NCBI RefSeq assembly: GCF_000671395.1
Contig: NZ_AQQY01000001.1
Location: forward strand, 496,001-560,000
Source of the DNA: Actibacterium atlanticum
GTDB lineage: Bacteria; Pseudomonadota; Alphaproteobacteria; Rhodobacterales; Rhodobacteraceae
Reading direction: 5' to 3'
DNA length: 64,000 nt
Shown: positions 38,484 through 49,473 of the stretch, in pieces
How positions within the stretch are numbered: the stretch's first letter is position 1
Layout: each line of letters begins with the position of its first letter
The notes under the pieces: model-generated
Told to the model about the DNA's origin: nothing
Databases searched by the model: none
The model's input: only the letters and a program-made list of their open reading frames with translations
Program-made: the position numbers and the translations under genes

Positions 38484-39190
38484 CCCGCGCTGCCCACCAG
38501 CAATCCCACGGCAAAGGCCACGACGGAACACACCCCTCCGACCAGAACGGTTTCGGCCACAGCGCGTTGAAGCCTTTCCCCTGTCGCCACGGCGCGCAGC
38601 GCCCCCAAAAGTGTCAGGGCGCAAAATGTCGCCAATATCGAATAGCGCAGGCTGGTTGGGCTGGCCTGCGCCAGCAGATAGGGCAGAAGCGGCAGGATGC
38701 CAAAAGCAACGAAAGATAAAAAGGTGATCAGCCCCCCCAGAGCGGGGTGATCGCCCTCTATTCCGCTGGTGCCCGGAGAATCTTCAAGTAGCGTCGTAAT
38801 TGCAGCTTCGGGGTGGGTCATCAGGGCATCTGCGGCCAGTTCGGCCTGCGCTGGCGCCAAGCCGCGCGCCTGGAATTTCAGGGACAGTGCAGCGCGGGTC
38901 TTTAGCGGGCTTTCATTCAGCCGGTCGCGCGTTTGTGCCCGGCGGCGCGCATACATCTGATCCTGAGATCGCGACGACAGGTAATCCCCAAGCCCCATAG
39001 AGACCGCGTCAGCAAACAGGTTGGCCAAGCCAAACAGGATCACCGCGATGCCGCCGATCTGAGCCACGCCATCGGCCTGCGCCCCGGCAAAACCCATCAC
39101 TATGGCAAAGGTTGTGACGATGCCGTCATTGCCACCATAGACGATTTGTTTGAGGTAATCCTGTATCCGACCCAGCGCGTTTTTGGCCAT
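38480..39190 (-). CDS. VIT1/CCC1-family transporter
   Basis: 236 residues with five predicted helices. LKQIVYGGNDGIVTTFAIVMG at the N-terminus is the diagnostic first helix, and LFGLANLFADAVSMGLGDYLSS the second block. Family members move iron or manganese. ATG 39190 (MAKNALG). Convergent with the DUF6456 gene, sharing its stop tetranucleotide; separated from katA by a terminator. Confidence 0.88.
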   Translation of the reverse strand: MAKNALGRIQDYLKQIVYGGNDGIVTTFAIVMGFAGAQADGVAQIGGIAVILFGLANLFADAVSMGLGDYLSSRSQDQMYARRRAQTRDRLNESPLKTRAALSLKFQARGLAPAQAELAADALMTHPEAAITTLLEDSPGTSGIEGDHPALGGLITFLSFVAFGILPLLPYLLAQASPTSLRYSILATFCALTLLGALRAVATGERLQRAVAETVLVGGVCSVVAFAVGLLVGSAG

Positions 39191-39240
39191 GGTGCAATCC
39201 ACTCTAGCTGGCCCAACTATAGCGCCCGCAAGGCAGAGGT

Positions 39241-39263
39241 AAAAGGGCGGCCTGTTGCCGCCC
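39241..39263 (-). terminator. Terminator of katA
   Basis: On the minus strand GGGCGGC, loop AACAG, GCCGCCC then TTTTA. It lies 8 bases beyond the katA stop and isolates katA from the VIT1-like gene. Confidence 0.85.
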
Positions 39264-39270
39264 CTTTGGT

Positions 39271-40731
39271 TTATTCGGCCGCGTCTTTGGACCCCGCCAG
39301 ACAGGCCAGCGCGGCGCGGATACCATCGCCGTAGGCCGGGCTGACTTGATCGTAATTGGCAAGCGCGCGGTCGATAATTTCGGCCGGGACGCCTTGCATG
39401 GTTTCGGCTGTGTTCATGTACAGCCGGGCGCGCTGATCGTCGTTCATTAGATCGTGCAGCGCCCGCGGCTGACTGAAATCATCATTGCCGTCACGGTGGT
39501 TATAGCGATCCGCATCGCCATCAATACGCAGGGGCGGTTCGGCCACGGCAGGGTCCTGCGCCGCGCCACCCATGGTGTTTGGCTCGTAATAGGCATCCTG
39601 CGCGCCGGTTTGTTGCCCCATAAAGTTCATCGACCCATCCTTGTGGTAGTGATGTACCGGGCATTTAGGCGCGTTCACTGGCAGGGCCTCGTAATGGGTG
39701 CCCAGACGATAACGATGCGCATCGGCATAGCTGAATATCCGCGCCTGCAGCATCTTGTCAGGGCTGAACCCGATCCCCGGCACGATGTTTGACGGGCTAA
39801 AGGCCGCCTGTTCGATCTCGGCGAAATAGTTATCGGCGTTGCGGTTCAGCTCCATCACACCGACCTCAATCGGGGGATAGTCGGCATGGGGCCAGACCTT
39901 GGTCAGATCAAACGGGTTATAGGGCGTCTTTTCGGCATCGGCCTCGGGCATGATCTGCACCTGTAGGGTCCAGCGCGGGAAATCGCCCGCTTCGATCGAG
40001 CCAAACAGGCTTTCTTGATAGCCTTCGCGGGTCTGGCCTGTGATCTCGGCGCCTTGGGCGTTGGTATAATGGCTGTGGCCTTGCTGGGTTTTCCAGTGGA
40101 ACTTCACCCAGAACCGCTCGCCCGCGTCATTCCACAGGCTATAGGTGTGGCTGCCGTAGCCGTTCATATGCATCGGCGTGGTTGGCAATCCGCGATCTGA
40201 CATCAAGATGGTGACCTGATGCAGCGACTCAGGAGAAAGGGCCCAGAAGTCCCACATCGCGGTCGGGCTGCGCAGGTTAGAGCGCGGATGGCGTTTTTGC
40301 GTGTGGATGAAATCGGGGAACTTGTAAGGGTCGCGGATAAAGAACACCGGCGTGTTGTTGCCGACCAGATCCCAGTTGCCTTCCTCGGTGTAGAACTTCA
40401 ATGCAAAGCCGCGCACGTCGCGTTCGTGGTCGGCGGCGCCTTGCTCGCCCGCAACGGTTGAAAACCGCGCCAGCATCGGCGTTTCACTTCCCGGCTGGAG
40501 CGCCTTTGCCCGGGTGTATTTCGAAATATCCCCGGTGATTTTCAGGGTGCCGAACGCCCCCCAACCCTTGGCATGCACGACCCGTTCAGGGATGCGTTCA
40601 CGGTTCTGATGGGCCAGCTTCTCGATCAACTGATAATCCTGCATCAGCACAGGGCCACGGGCACCGGCGGTCAGGCTGTTCTGGTTGTCAGCGATTGGGG
40701 CGCCAGCGGTGGTTGTCAGGCGTTTGGTCAT
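39271..40731 (-). CDS. katA: Heme catalase
   Basis: 486 residues of the small-subunit monofunctional catalase clade. Distal His53 lies in [11 protein letters not shown], and the proximal heme ligand is Tyr335 in [12 protein letters not shown]. Destroys hydrogen peroxide. ATG 40731 has GGAGG upstream; the upstream frame enters oxyR. Divergent from oxyR with 93 bases between, and a peroxiredoxin gene lies beyond oxyR, so the three form a peroxide-response cluster. Confidence 0.97.
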   Translation of the reverse strand: MTKRLTTTAGAPIADNQNSLTAGARGPVLMQDYQLIEKLAHQNRERIPERVVHAKGWGAFGTLKITGDISKYTRAKALQPGSETPMLARFSTVAGEQGAADHERDVRGFALKFYTEEGNWDLVGNNTPVFFIRDPYKFPDFIHTQKRHPRSNLRSPTAMWDFWALSPESLHQVTILMSDRGLPTTPMHMNGYGSHTYSLWNDAGERFWVKFHWKTQQGHSHYTNAQGAEITGQTREGYQESLFGSIEAGDFPRWTLQVQIMPEADAEKTPYNPFDLTKVWPHADYPPIEVGVMELNRNADNYFAEIEQAAFSPSNIVPGIGFSPDKMLQARIFSYADAHRYRLGTHYEALPVNAPKCPVHHYHKDGSMNFMGQQTGAQDAYYEPNTMGGAAQDPAVAEPPLRIDGDADRYNHRDGNDDFSQPRALHDLMNDDQRARLYMNTAETMQGVPAEIIDRALANYDQVSPAYGDGIRAALACLAGSKDAAE

Positions 40732-40811
40732 GGGGGCCTCCGAGTTTTGTTCCTGTTTCCAATCTGGCACTCCCTTTGGATAAATAAAAATTGCAAAAAC
40801 TTCGCTTATTG

Positions 40812-40826
40812 ATAGCTTTAAGTTAT
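40812..40826. promoter_or_regulatory. OxyR-type operator overlapping the oxyR start
   Basis: ATAG CTTTAAG TTAT matches the OxyR core ATAG-N7-CTAT with one change. It covers the first bases of oxyR, fitting autorepression, and lies 80 bases from katA, so a second half of the extended site may reach towards the katA promoter. Confidence 0.5.
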
Positions 40827-41769
40827 GAACATTACACTGCGCCAACTTCGGTACTTTGTCGCCCTGTGCGAAACTGGTAATTTCGGCCGCGCTGCCGAGT
40901 CCATGCATGTCTCGCAACCCGCGCTATCCGTGCAAATCCGCGAACTTGAGGGGCAGACAGGCACACAGTTGGTCGAACGTCAGCCGCGCGCGATTGTTCT
41001 GACGTCTGCGGGGCACGACATGTTGCGCCACGCCCGCAAGGTGTTGGCCGAGGTCGGCGATCTGGAGCACTCGGCCCGCTGGCAACGGGGCCTTGGCGGG
41101 CGGTTGAACTTTGGCGTGATTCCCACTGTTGCGCCGTATTTGCTGCCTGTCGCCTTGCCGATGCTGCGCGATGCCCATCCGGGGCTGGAACTGGGCGTGC
41201 GTGAGGCCCGCACCGAACGCTTGCTGGATGATCTGGCCGAGGGGCGTTTGGACGCCGTGGTTTTGGCCGTGCCCACTGGCGAAGAAGGTCTGATTGCCAC
41301 CCCGGTGTTCGAAGACCGTTTCGTTCTGGCCACCGCCAAGGGACAACAGGCGCAGGTCGCAGGTCGAGAGGAAACCCTGCGTCCGGCCCAACTGGACCCG
41401 GATCGGTTGTTGTTGCTGGAAGAAGGCCACTGCTTGTCAGATCAGGCCCTTGAAGTCTGCGCGTTGACCCGCACCCAGACCCGGCTGGATTTGGGGGCCT
41501 CGTCGTTGGGCACATTGTGTGGGTTGGTGTCAGAAGGATTCGGCGTGACGTTGCTGCCTGAAATCTCGTTGCCGACCGAACTTAACGCCGCGCGCGGCCT
41601 GTCGGCGCTGCGCTTTGCCGGAAATGAACCGCGGCGCACCATTGGGGTGGTGCGCCGCGCATCTTCCCGTGATGACGGGTGGTTTTCTGATCTTGCCGAT
41701 CTGATCGGGCAGGCGGGCGCACGCCTTTTGGCCGACGCCCGCGCTATCTTGCCCGCCGAGGCCGCTTAA
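40825..41769 (+). CDS. oxyR: Hydrogen peroxide-inducible regulator OxyR
   Basis: 314 residues, LysR type. The N-terminal HTH is [20 protein letters not shown]. Redox cysteines Cys203 and Cys212 sit in [14 protein letters not shown] with the same spacing as E. coli Cys199/Cys208. Oxidation should activate katA. No Shine-Dalgarno is visible before the ATG, and the operator covers it. The stop shares TTAA with the convergent peroxiredoxin gene. Confidence 0.93.
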   Translation: MNITLRQLRYFVALCETGNFGRAAESMHVSQPALSVQIRELEGQTGTQLVERQPRAIVLTSAGHDMLRHARKVLAEVGDLEHSARWQRGLGGRLNFGVIPTVAPYLLPVALPMLRDAHPGLELGVREARTERLLDDLAEGRLDAVVLAVPTGEEGLIATPVFEDRFVLATAKGQQAQVAGREETLRPAQLDPDRLLLLEEGHCLSDQALEVCALTRTQTRLDLGASSLGTLCGLVSEGFGVTLLPEISLPTELNAARGLSALRFAGNEPRRTIGVVRRASSRDDGWFSDLADLIGQAGARLLADARAILPAEAA

Positions 41770-42314
41770 GCGGCTTTTTCGGCGCTGTCTTCTTTCAGCC
41801 AGTTCAGAACGGTTTCGGGCGAAGAAACGCCATAGGGGTCTTCGCCGTGGTTGTCCGACAGGCCGGGCTCTTCGAACCAGGCTTCGATTACGCCGTCATT
41901 CACGACGCAGGCGTAACGCCACGAACGCAGGCCAAAGCCCAGATTGTCTTTGCGCACCAGCATGCCAACGCGGCGGGTGAATTCGCCCGAGCCATCGGGG
42001 ATCACTTTGACGTTCTCCAAATCCTGGTCGATCGCCCATTTGTTCATCACGAAGCTGTCGTTGACCGACATGCAGTAAATCTCGTCGATGCCTTCAGCGG
42101 CGAAATCACCAAAGCCGTTTTCAAAGCCGGGCAGCTGATAGGTCGAGCAGGTCGGGGTAAACGCGCCGGGCAGCGAGAACAGAACAACGCGCTTGCCTTT
42201 GAAATAGTCAGCGGTGGTTTTGTCTTCCCAGCGGAACGGGTTGGGGCCTTCGATGCTTTCGTCACGCACGCGGGTGTGGAAAGTCACTTCGGGGAGGCGG
42301 TAACCGATGTTCAT
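41766..42314 (-). CDS. Peroxiredoxin, Prx5/AHP1 type
   Basis: 182 residues. The peroxidatic Cys56 lies in PGAFTPTCS. WRYACVVNDGVIEAWFEEPG follows as in alkyl hydroperoxide reductases of the Prx5 class. Reduces peroxides with glutathione or thioredoxin. ATG 42314, GGAGAAG upstream. Together with katA and oxyR it makes a peroxide-defence group though transcribed towards oxyR. Confidence 0.92.
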   Translation of the reverse strand: MNIGYRLPEVTFHTRVRDESIEGPNPFRWEDKTTADYFKGKRVVLFSLPGAFTPTCSTYQLPGFENGFGDFAAEGIDEIYCMSVNDSFVMNKWAIDQDLENVKVIPDGSGEFTRRVGMLVRKDNLGFGLRSWRYACVVNDGVIEAWFEEPGLSDNHGEDPYGVSSPETVLNWLKEDSAEKAA

Positions 42315-42513
42315 TCATCTTCTCCATCTATTAAACTGTGGATTGTCGCTGGCTGTCGGGGCTTGCGACGCTGCATTGCGGAATTTCTTAGATTGATTCC
42401 AAGTTTACCTCAAGATGTGACCGATAGAACTGGGTCACAAAGCCGCTATGCGAATTGGGGCGTTACATTTCTGGGCAGATTCGCTAAATAGGGATGATCT
42501 GGAAGGGAAGCCC

Positions 42514-43464
42514 ATGCGTGATCTAAATATCCCCGAGCAACGCCACCCCGAAAAGGCGCATCGCCCCGACAATGCCCAGCCGCGGAAACCTGATTGGATT
42601 CGCGTCAAGGCACCTACGTCGGAAGGCTATCGTGAGACCCATAAAATTATGCGGGATCATGGGCTTACGACGGTATGCGAAGAGGCGGGCTGCCCCAATG
42701 TCGGCGAATGCTGGAGCCAGGGCCACGCCACCATGATGATCATGGGCGAGATTTGTACCCGTGGCTGCACCTTCTGCAACGTCGCCACCGGCAAACCCGA
42801 CGTATTGGACGTGTTCGAACCCGGCCGTGTGGCCGACGCTGTAAAAAAGCTTGGGTTGAACCACGTCGTTATCACGTCGGTGGATCGTGACGATGTAAGT
42901 GATGGCGGGGCTGACCATTTTGCCCAGACCATTCGCGCAGTGCGGCATCGCGCACCAGACACCACGATTGAAATTCTGACCCCCGACTTTCTGAAGTGCG
43001 ATGACAGCGCATTGGAGATCGTCGTGGAGGCTAAGCCGGACGTGTTCAACCACAACCTTGAAACCGTGCCGGGCCTGTACCCTGAGGTGCGTCCGGGTGC
43101 GCGCTATTTCCATTCGCTGCGCCTGTTGCAGCGCGTGAAAGAACTTGACCCTTCGATGTTTACCAAATCCGGGATCATGGTTGGCTTGGGTGAAGACAAG
43201 CAGGCGGTGCATCAGGTTATGGATGACATGCGCGCCGCGGATATCGACTTCCTGACCATCGGCCAGTATCTGCAGCCGACGCCGAAACACCACGCTGTGG
43301 ATCGGTTCGTGACACCTGAAGAGTTCAAATCCTACGAAAAGGCCGCGTTCGGCAAGGGCTTCTTGATGGTTTCGGCCACACCTCTGACGCGCTCCAGCTA
43401 TCACGCAGGGGATGATTTCGCGCAGCTGCGCGAGGCCCGTCTGGCCAAGCTGGCGGGCGTCTAA
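42514..43464 (+). CDS. lipA: Lipoyl synthase
   Basis: 316 residues, radical SAM. The auxiliary 4Fe-4S cluster ligands are Cys55, Cys60 and Cys66; the radical-SAM cluster ligands are Cys81, Cys85 and Cys88 (CTRGCTFC). The C-terminal RSSYHAGDD segment supplies the Ser ligand of the auxiliary cluster. Inserts two sulfurs into octanoyl chains of lipoylated enzymes. ATG 42514 after GGAAGGGAAG; no lipB nearby. Shares CTAA with the convergent gluQ stop. Confidence 0.97.
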   Translation: MRDLNIPEQRHPEKAHRPDNAQPRKPDWIRVKAPTSEGYRETHKIMRDHGLTTVCEEAGCPNVGECWSQGHATMMIMGEICTRGCTFCNVATGKPDVLDVFEPGRVADAVKKLGLNHVVITSVDRDDVSDGGADHFAQTIRAVRHRAPDTTIEILTPDFLKCDDSALEIVVEAKPDVFNHNLETVPGLYPEVRPGARYFHSLRLLQRVKELDPSMFTKSGIMVGLGEDKQAVHQVMDDMRAADIDFLTIGQYLQPTPKHHAVDRFVTPEEFKSYEKAAFGKGFLMVSATPLTRSSYHAGDDFAQLREARLAKLAGV

Positions 43465-44294
43465 AGCCCAACCATTTCCCTGATCTGGGCCGGGGTCGCC
43501 CCGGCCTGTCGATAGGTCGCGATGGCGCGGGCGTCATCGCGTTTTGCCAGACGTTTGCCCGCGTCATCGCGGATCAGGCGATGGTGGGTGTAGACCGGTG
43601 TTTCAAGCCCCAAAAGCTGTTGCAGGACCACATGGATTTGCGTGGCTTCAAACAGGTCTTCACCGCGAATGACATGGGTGATGCCTTGCGCCGCGTCGTC
43701 CAGCACCACCGACAGGTGGTAAGAGCCAGGAAAATCGCGACGGGAAAGGACGATATCACCGACGCCTTCGATCAGATCCTGCGCCGATGTGGTGATAGTG
43801 CCTGTGCCGGTTTGCGTGAAGCTGAAGGGCGCACTCAGCCGCTCCGTGGCCTTGGCCATATTCAGCCGAAGCGCTTGACCCATAGGCATTTCGCCAGTCG
43901 GTTCCGCACGGCAGGTGCCCGGATAGATCAAGCCATCAGGGCCATAGACCGGTTCACCTTCGTGTGGGGCGCTGGCGGCGGCGGCAATATCGCGGCGGCT
44001 ACAGCTACAGGGATAGATCAGCCCTTGGTCCCACAGGGTTTGTAGGGCCTCCTGATAGGCGGGGATGCGGTCTGACTGGCGCATGGGATCGGCATCCCAT
44101 GTGATGCCAAGCCATTGCAAATCCTCATAGATTTGCGTTTCCCATTCCGGGCGCGAGCGGGTGCTGTCGATGTCTTCGATCCGCAGAAAGAATTGCCCAC
44201 CCGCCGCGCGCGCGGTGTCATGGGCCAACAATGCGGAATAGGCATGGCCCAGATGCAGCGGCCCGGTCGGGGACGGTGCAAACCGGGTGATCAT
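43461..44294 (-). CDS. gluQ: Glutamyl-Q tRNA(Asp) synthetase
   Basis: 277 residues, catalytic domain of a class I glutamyl-tRNA synthetase without the anticodon-binding domain. HLGH (HIGH-type) is near residue 14, the zinc site region is CSCSRRDIA, and KRLAKRD replaces KMSKS. Charges glutamate to queuosine of tRNA-Asp. The length and missing C-terminal domain set it apart from GltX. The ATG overlaps the trmFO stop by 4 bases. Confidence 0.93.
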   Translation of the reverse strand: MITRFAPSPTGPLHLGHAYSALLAHDTARAAGGQFFLRIEDIDSTRSRPEWETQIYEDLQWLGITWDADPMRQSDRIPAYQEALQTLWDQGLIYPCSCSRRDIAAAASAPHEGEPVYGPDGLIYPGTCRAEPTGEMPMGQALRLNMAKATERLSAPFSFTQTGTGTITTSAQDLIEGVGDIVLSRRDFPGSYHLSVVLDDAAQGITHVIRGEDLFEATQIHVVLQQLLGLETPVYTHHRLIRDDAGKRLAKRDDARAIATYRQAGATPAQIREMVGL

Positions 44295-45628
44295 TGATCA
44301 AGCCAGCTTTGCCAATCGGCCTTGGCGCGGTCGGTATAGGCCTTGTACCGGTCCTTGCGGCCACGCCGCCCGCCCTTCAGGCCCTCTACCGGTGGGAAGA
44401 GGCCGAAGTTCACGTTCATCGGCTGGAAGGTTTTGGCCTCGGCCCCGCCGGTGATGTGGGTGACCAGCGCGCCGGTGGCGGTGGTTTCAGGCACGGGCGG
44501 CAAGGTGCGCCCCTGCATTTCCGCCACGGCCAGACGCCCCGCCAACAGGCCCATCGCGGCGCTTTCCACATAGCCCTCAACTCCGGTGATCTGCCCGGCA
44601 AACCGAATGTTTGGCTTTGATTTCAAACGCATTTCCGCGTCCAGCAACGTCGGCGAGTTCAGGAATGTGTTGCGGTGGATGCCGCCCAGACGGGCAAAGC
44701 GGGCATTTTCCAAACCGGGGATCATTTTGAATACATCGGTCTGGGCGCCGTATTTCATCTTGGTCTGGAAACCAACGATGTTGAACAGCGTTCCCAGCTT
44801 GTTGTCGCGGCGCAGCTGCACCACGGCATAGGCTTTGACATCGGGTTGATGCGGGTTGGTCAGGCCCACGGGTTTCATTGGCCCGTGGCGCAGGGTTTCG
44901 CGCCCGCGTTCGGCCATGACCTCAATCGGCAGGCAACCGTCGAAATAGCCCGCGGTTTCACCCTCATGAAACTCGGTCTTATCGGCGGCCAGAAGCGCGT
45001 CGATGAAGGCCTCGTACTGGTCTTTGTCCATAGGGCAGTTGAGGTAGGCTTTTTGCTCCTCCTCGGTCTCACCTTTGTCGTAACGCGACTGCATCCAGGC
45101 TTTGTCCATGTCGATGCTTTCGGCATAAACAATCGGCGCGATGGCGTCGAAAAACGCCAAAGCGTCGGCGCCGGTTTCTGCGGCAATCGCCTGACCTAGA
45201 GTGCCCGAGGTCAGCGGGCCGGTGGCAATGATCCAGTGGCCGTCGTCGGGCAGGGCGGTGATCTCACCTTCCTCAACCCGGACGTTTGGGTGGGCGCGCA
45301 AGCGCTCGGTTACGCCTTCGGCAAAGGCGTCGCGATCCACAGCCAGCGCACCGCCTGCGGGCAGTTGGTGTTTGTCGGCCATCTCCATGATCAATCCACC
45401 AGCGGCACGCATTTCCCAGTGCAACAGGCCCACGGCGTTTTGTTCACTGTCGTCGGACCGGAACGAGTTTGAACACACCATTTCGGCCAGATTGCCGGTT
45501 TGGTGCGCGAAGGTGCCGACCTGCGGGCGCATTTCGTGGATGACCACGTTCAGGCCCGCGTTTGCGGCCTGCCAAGCGGCCTCGGACCCGGCCATGCCGC
45601 CGCCGATGATATGGAGAGTGTCTGTCAT
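44291..45628 (-). CDS. trmFO: Methylenetetrahydrofolate-tRNA-(uracil-5)-methyltransferase
   Basis: 445 residues. FAD-binding N-terminus [27 protein letters not shown] contains the active-site cysteine region conserved in TrmFO. Uses methylene-THF and FAD to make m5U54 in tRNA. Typical of alphaproteobacteria, which often use it in place of TrmA. Coupled to gluQ downstream (ATGA overlap), giving a tRNA-modification pair. Confidence 0.96.
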   Translation of the reverse strand: MTDTLHIIGGGMAGSEAAWQAANAGLNVVIHEMRPQVGTFAHQTGNLAEMVCSNSFRSDDSEQNAVGLLHWEMRAAGGLIMEMADKHQLPAGGALAVDRDAFAEGVTERLRAHPNVRVEEGEITALPDDGHWIIATGPLTSGTLGQAIAAETGADALAFFDAIAPIVYAESIDMDKAWMQSRYDKGETEEEQKAYLNCPMDKDQYEAFIDALLAADKTEFHEGETAGYFDGCLPIEVMAERGRETLRHGPMKPVGLTNPHQPDVKAYAVVQLRRDNKLGTLFNIVGFQTKMKYGAQTDVFKMIPGLENARFARLGGIHRNTFLNSPTLLDAEMRLKSKPNIRFAGQITGVEGYVESAAMGLLAGRLAVAEMQGRTLPPVPETTATGALVTHITGGAEAKTFQPMNVNFGLFPPVEGLKGGRRGRKDRYKAYTDRAKADWQSWLDQ

Positions 45629-45703
45629 GTCGCGGATGTAGCCGATGATTGCACAGTGCGAAAGAGGGGGAATTTAGGAACTGGCACGGGCGACCAGCCC
45701 GGG

Positions 45704-45733
45704 CCGCGCCCGACCCTCCCCATGGGAGGGCGC
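45704..45733. repeat. G/C-rich hairpin between trmFO and gyrA
   Basis: CCCTCCC, loop CAT, GGGAGGG is a perfect 7-bp stem, flanked by GCGCCCG/CGC which can extend it imperfectly. It sits in a 209-base gap that is otherwise featureless. No U-tract, so not an obvious terminator; a similar but shorter CTCTCCC/GGGAGGG element occurs at about 53162. Confidence 0.4.
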
Positions 45734-45837
45734 ATTTGAGAGCGAGTGCCAACCGTCAGGTTGCGCGCTGATCGAGAGATAAACTGCCTGAAAGACAATT
45801 GCTGTCGCGCCCACCCAGGGTCAGGCGCGGCCCTTTG

Positions 45838-48555
45838 TCAGCTTTCTTCTTCATCCTCGCCCTGATCGGCGATACGCGCGACCGAGACGACTTCTTCGTT
45901 CTTGCCGGTGTCGAAGACTTTCACACCGCCAGCCGAACGCGACCGGAACGAAATGCCATCAACCGGGCAGCGGATCGACTGCCCCTTAGAGGTCGCCAGC
46001 ATGATCTGGTCATCCATTTCCACGGGGAACGAGGCCACCAGCAGACCGCCGCGCATGGCTTTGTCCATTGCCGCCACACCTTGGCCGCCACGCCCGCGCA
46101 CCGGGTAATCATGGCTAGAGCTGAGCTTACCTGCACCGCCCGACGTGATCGTCAGGATCAGATCCTCGGCTGCCGACATTTCAGCATAGCGCTCGGGCGA
46201 CAGTTGCCCGGCTTCGGCCTCTTCTTCTTCGGCCTCATCCGGGGCGCCCGCAACCAGACGGCGTTGTTTCAGGTAGGCCACGCGTTCTTCGGCGGTCGCC
46301 TCGAAGTGGCGGATCACTGACATCGATACGACGCTGTCATCACCCGACAGTTTCACGCCGCGCACGCCGGTGGAATCGCGGCCTTTGAACACCCGCACAT
46401 CGGTGGTGCGGAAGCGGATGGCGCGGCCCGATTGGGTGACCAGCATGACATCGTCATCCTCGGTACAGATGCGGGCGTTCACCATCTGCACATCCTCGGG
46501 CAATTTCATCGCGATCTTGCCGTTGGATTTAACGTTGGTGAAGTCCGACAACGCATTGCGGCGCACATCGCCCGCCGTGGTGGCAAAGACAATCTGCAGG
46601 TCCGACCATTCGCTTTCGTCCCGGTCAACCGGCATGATCGCGGCAATCGACACCCCCGGCGGGATCGGCAGGATGTTGACGATGGCCTTGCCCTTGGCGG
46701 TGCGGCCCCCCAGCGGCAGACGCCAGGTTTTCAGCTTGTAGACCATGCCGTCGGTCGTGAAGAACAGCAGTTGCGTGTGGGTGTTGGCCACAAAGAGCGT
46801 GGTCACCACGTCCTCTTCTTTGGTGGCCATGCCCGACAGCCCCTTGCCGCCGCGCTTTTGCGCCCGGAAATCAGCCAACGCAGTGCGTTTGATATAGCCG
46901 CCCGAGGTGACGGTCACGACCATATCTTCGCGCTCGATCAGGTCTTCGTCGTCCATATCGCCGGACCATTCAATGATCTCGGTGCGGCGGGGCACGGCGA
47001 ATTTGTCTTTCAGGTCAGCCAGTTCGCCCGAAATGATCTCCATGATCCGGTCGCGCGACCGCAGGATGTCCAGATAGTCGCGGATTTTCGCGGCCAGATC
47101 CTGCAGTTCGTCCGTGACCTCTTTGACACCCATCGCGGTCAGGCGTTGCAGGCGCAGATCAAGGATCGCGCGCGCCTGCGTTTCCGACAGGTTATAGGTG
47201 CCGTCGTCGTTCATCTTGTGGCTGGGATCGTCGATCAGCTGGATGTATTCGGCGATGTCTTGAGCGGGCCAGCGACGGGTCATCAGCTTTTCGCGCGCTT
47301 CTGCCGGATCGGCCGAGGCGCGGATGGTTGCGACGACCTCATCGACGTTGCTGACAGCCACGGCCAGACCACACAGGATATGGCTGCGTTCGCGGGCTTT
47401 GCGCAGTTTAAACGCGGTGCGGCGGGCGACGACCTCTTCGCGGAAATCCACGAAAGCGGTCAGGAATTTGCGCAGGGTCAACTGCTCGGGGCGGCCCCCG
47501 TTCAGCGCCAGCATGTTGGCGCCAAAGGACGTCTGCAGCGGCGTGAACCTGTAAAGCTGGTTCAGCACGACCTCGGGCGTGGCGTCGCGTTTCAACTCGA
47601 CCACAACCCGCACACCGACGCGATCAGATTCATCCTGAATGCTGGAAATGCCTTCCAGCTTTTTGTCGCGCACCAACTCGGCGATCTTTTCGATCATCGT
47701 GGCCTTGTTGACCTGATAGGGGATCTCATCGACGACAATCGCGTAACGATCTTTGCGGATTTCCTCGATCCGGGTCTTGGCGCGGATCACAACGCTGCCG
47801 CGGCCTTCCAAATAGGCTTTGCGTGCGCCTGAACGGCCCAGGATCGTGCCCCCGGTGGGGAAATCCGGCGCCGGGATGTACTCCATCAGTTCTTCAGAGG
47901 TCAGATCGGGGTTCTCGATAAGCGCCTGGGTGGCGTCGATCACTTCGCCCAGATTGTGCGGCGGAATACGCGTCGCCATGCCCACGGCAATGCCTTCGGC
48001 GCCGTTGACCAGCATGTTCGGATAACGGGCGGGCAAGGCGGTGGGTTCACGTTCTTTGCCATCGTAGTTGTCTTGGAAATCGACCGTGTCTTGGTCGATA
48101 TCTTCCAGCAGCGGCACGGCGGCTTTGGCCAGACGGGCCTCGGTGTACCGCATGGCCGCCGGGCTATCGCCATCCATCGAGCCAAAGTTGCCCTGACCGT
48201 CGATCAAAGGCAGCGACATCGAGAAATCCTGCGCCATCCGCACCAGCGCGTCATAGATCGCGCCATCGCCATGCGGGTGATAGTTACCCATCACTTCGCC
48301 CACGGGTTTCGCGGCCTTCCGGTAGGGTTTGTCGGGCGTATAGTTGCCTTCATACATGGCATAGAGGATGCGCCGGTGCACAGGTTTTAACCCATCGCGC
48401 AGATCCGGGATCGCGCGCGAGACGATAACGCTCATGGCATAATCCATGAACGAGGTTTTCATCTCTTCTTCGATGGTGATCCGCGGGCCATCATAGGTGA
48501 CGGCGGGCGTGGGATTTTCATCTTCGTTATCAGGGGTTTGAGGCGTGTCGCTCAC
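45838..48555 (-). CDS. gyrA: DNA gyrase subunit A
   Basis: 905 residues: N-terminal breakage-rejoining domain with the catalytic Tyr region [10 protein letters not shown], then the six-bladed C-terminal domain (GyrA box QKRGGKGL) and an acidic tail (EDEEES). At the quinolone-determining segment it reads [10 protein letters not shown]: the residue matching E. coli Ser83 is Gly, and Asp87 is kept. Slightly longer than E. coli GyrA (875). Stands alone. Confidence 0.98.
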   Translation of the reverse strand: MSDTPQTPDNEDENPTPAVTYDGPRITIEEEMKTSFMDYAMSVIVSRAIPDLRDGLKPVHRRILYAMYEGNYTPDKPYRKAAKPVGEVMGNYHPHGDGAIYDALVRMAQDFSMSLPLIDGQGNFGSMDGDSPAAMRYTEARLAKAAVPLLEDIDQDTVDFQDNYDGKEREPTALPARYPNMLVNGAEGIAVGMATRIPPHNLGEVIDATQALIENPDLTSEELMEYIPAPDFPTGGTILGRSGARKAYLEGRGSVVIRAKTRIEEIRKDRYAIVVDEIPYQVNKATMIEKIAELVRDKKLEGISSIQDESDRVGVRVVVELKRDATPEVVLNQLYRFTPLQTSFGANMLALNGGRPEQLTLRKFLTAFVDFREEVVARRTAFKLRKARERSHILCGLAVAVSNVDEVVATIRASADPAEAREKLMTRRWPAQDIAEYIQLIDDPSHKMNDDGTYNLSETQARAILDLRLQRLTAMGVKEVTDELQDLAAKIRDYLDILRSRDRIMEIISGELADLKDKFAVPRRTEIIEWSGDMDDEDLIEREDMVVTVTSGGYIKRTALADFRAQKRGGKGLSGMATKEEDVVTTLFVANTHTQLLFFTTDGMVYKLKTWRLPLGGRTAKGKAIVNILPIPPGVSIAAIMPVDRDESEWSDLQIVFATTAGDVRRNALSDFTNVKSNGKIAMKLPEDVQMVNARICTEDDDVMLVTQSGRAIRFRTTDVRVFKGRDSTGVRGVKLSGDDSVVSMSVIRHFEATAEERVAYLKQRRLVAGAPDEAEEEEAEAGQLSPERYAEMSAAEDLILTITSGGAGKLSSSHDYPVRGRGGQGVAAMDKAMRGGLLVASFPVEMDDQIMLATSKGQSIRCPVDGISFRSRSAGGVKVFDTGKNEEVVSVARIADQGEDEEES

Positions 48556-48749
48556 GTTGTCTCCCGGCGCGTTCTGCGTGCTCTATATATAGTGACCTGT
48601 AGTATAACTGATCCCGTATCTAGGGTGCAATGGGTCTGCGGGCCTGACCTTGCTCACGCAGGTCTGATTGGCTCAAGATACTGTTTTTATTGAAAAGTAA
48701 TTCAAAGCTGGCAAGCTGGGGGAAGCAGCAACAAAAAGGAGGCCATATT

Positions 48750-49019
48750 TTGCAGATGTCCGAGACCGAAATGATGCTGAAAGGCTATGGGCTGACGACC
48801 GCTGAATTCTTTTATCATATGCCCGACTATACCCACGTGCTGAACACGTTTACGTGGCAGGAATACGATCTGGCGCCGGATCACCCGAAACTGTTCGAGT
48901 TTATCGAGTTTTGGCAGCGCGAACTGGACGGACCGCTCCATTCCGTGCGCTTCACACACCGCAAGCTGATCTCGCCGGGGCAATGGCGCAATGTAGTGGG
49001 CGAGCTTACTTACCACTGA
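48750..49019 (+). CDS. Usg family protein
   Basis: 89 residues from the TTG at 48750, or 87 from the ATG at 48756. AGGAGG lies 7 bases before the TTG and 13 before the ATG, so I prefer TTG. GYGLTTAEFFYHMPDYTHVL and FEFIEFWQRELDGPLHSV match the small Usg protein of alphaproteobacteria, named from its place upstream of trpF in Caulobacter, and without known activity. The 3' end overlaps dsbB by 14 bases. Confidence 0.87.
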   Translation: MQMSETEMMLKGYGLTTAEFFYHMPDYTHVLNTFTWQEYDLAPDHPKLFEFIEFWQRELDGPLHSVRFTHRKLISPGQWRNVVGELTYH

Positions 49020-49473
49020 CGCCGCGGGCGACCATCACCCAAAGCGCGCAGAACATGATCGAGGCCAGCGTATTGTAATTCGGCATGGTCAGGCCGAACA
49101 TCTCCCATGCGATTTCGTCGCACATCACCAAGGTGGGTGCGGCGTTGAAATCCAGCAGGCTGCTTGTATCCAGCGCACCGGTACCGGTGCATGATTGCGG
49201 CCCCGCCCACCACTTGCGCTCGACACCCGAATGATACAGGCCCAAACCGGCGCTGACGGCCATCGTGGATGCGCCAAGCCACGGGAATATCCGCCAAGGC
49301 AAGGCCACCGCCGCCAGCCCGATGACAAACGCGATCGCATGGGGCCAGCGCTGCCACAGACACATGGGGCAGGGCGCCAAACCGCCGATATGCTGAAACC
49401 CAAAGGCGCCAAGCAGGATGGCAATAGAGCCGCCAGCCGCCAGCGCGATCATCAGGTTGCGTGTTGTGATCAT
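49006..49473 (-). CDS. dsbB: Disulfide bond formation protein B
   Basis: 155 residues, four membrane helices. The periplasmic redox pairs are Cys35-Cys38 (CPMC) and Cys95-Cys118, as in DsbB. Reoxidises DsbA using quinones. The ATG overlaps the stop of the upstream YqaA-type gene by 4 bases, so they form an operon. Convergent overlap with usg. Confidence 0.93.
   Translation of the reverse strand: MITTRNLMIALAAGGSIAILLGAFGFQHIGGLAPCPMCLWQRWPHAIAFVIGLAAVALPWRIFPWLGASTMAVSAGLGLYHSGVERKWWAGPQSCTGTGALDTSSLLDFNAAPTLVMCDEIAWEMFGLTMPNYNTLASIMFCALWVMVARGVSGK

Noticed and set aside
46432-47832. 466-codon frame antisense to gyrA
   Set aside because: Shadow of a G+C-rich conserved gene; no recognisable protein and no ribosome site.
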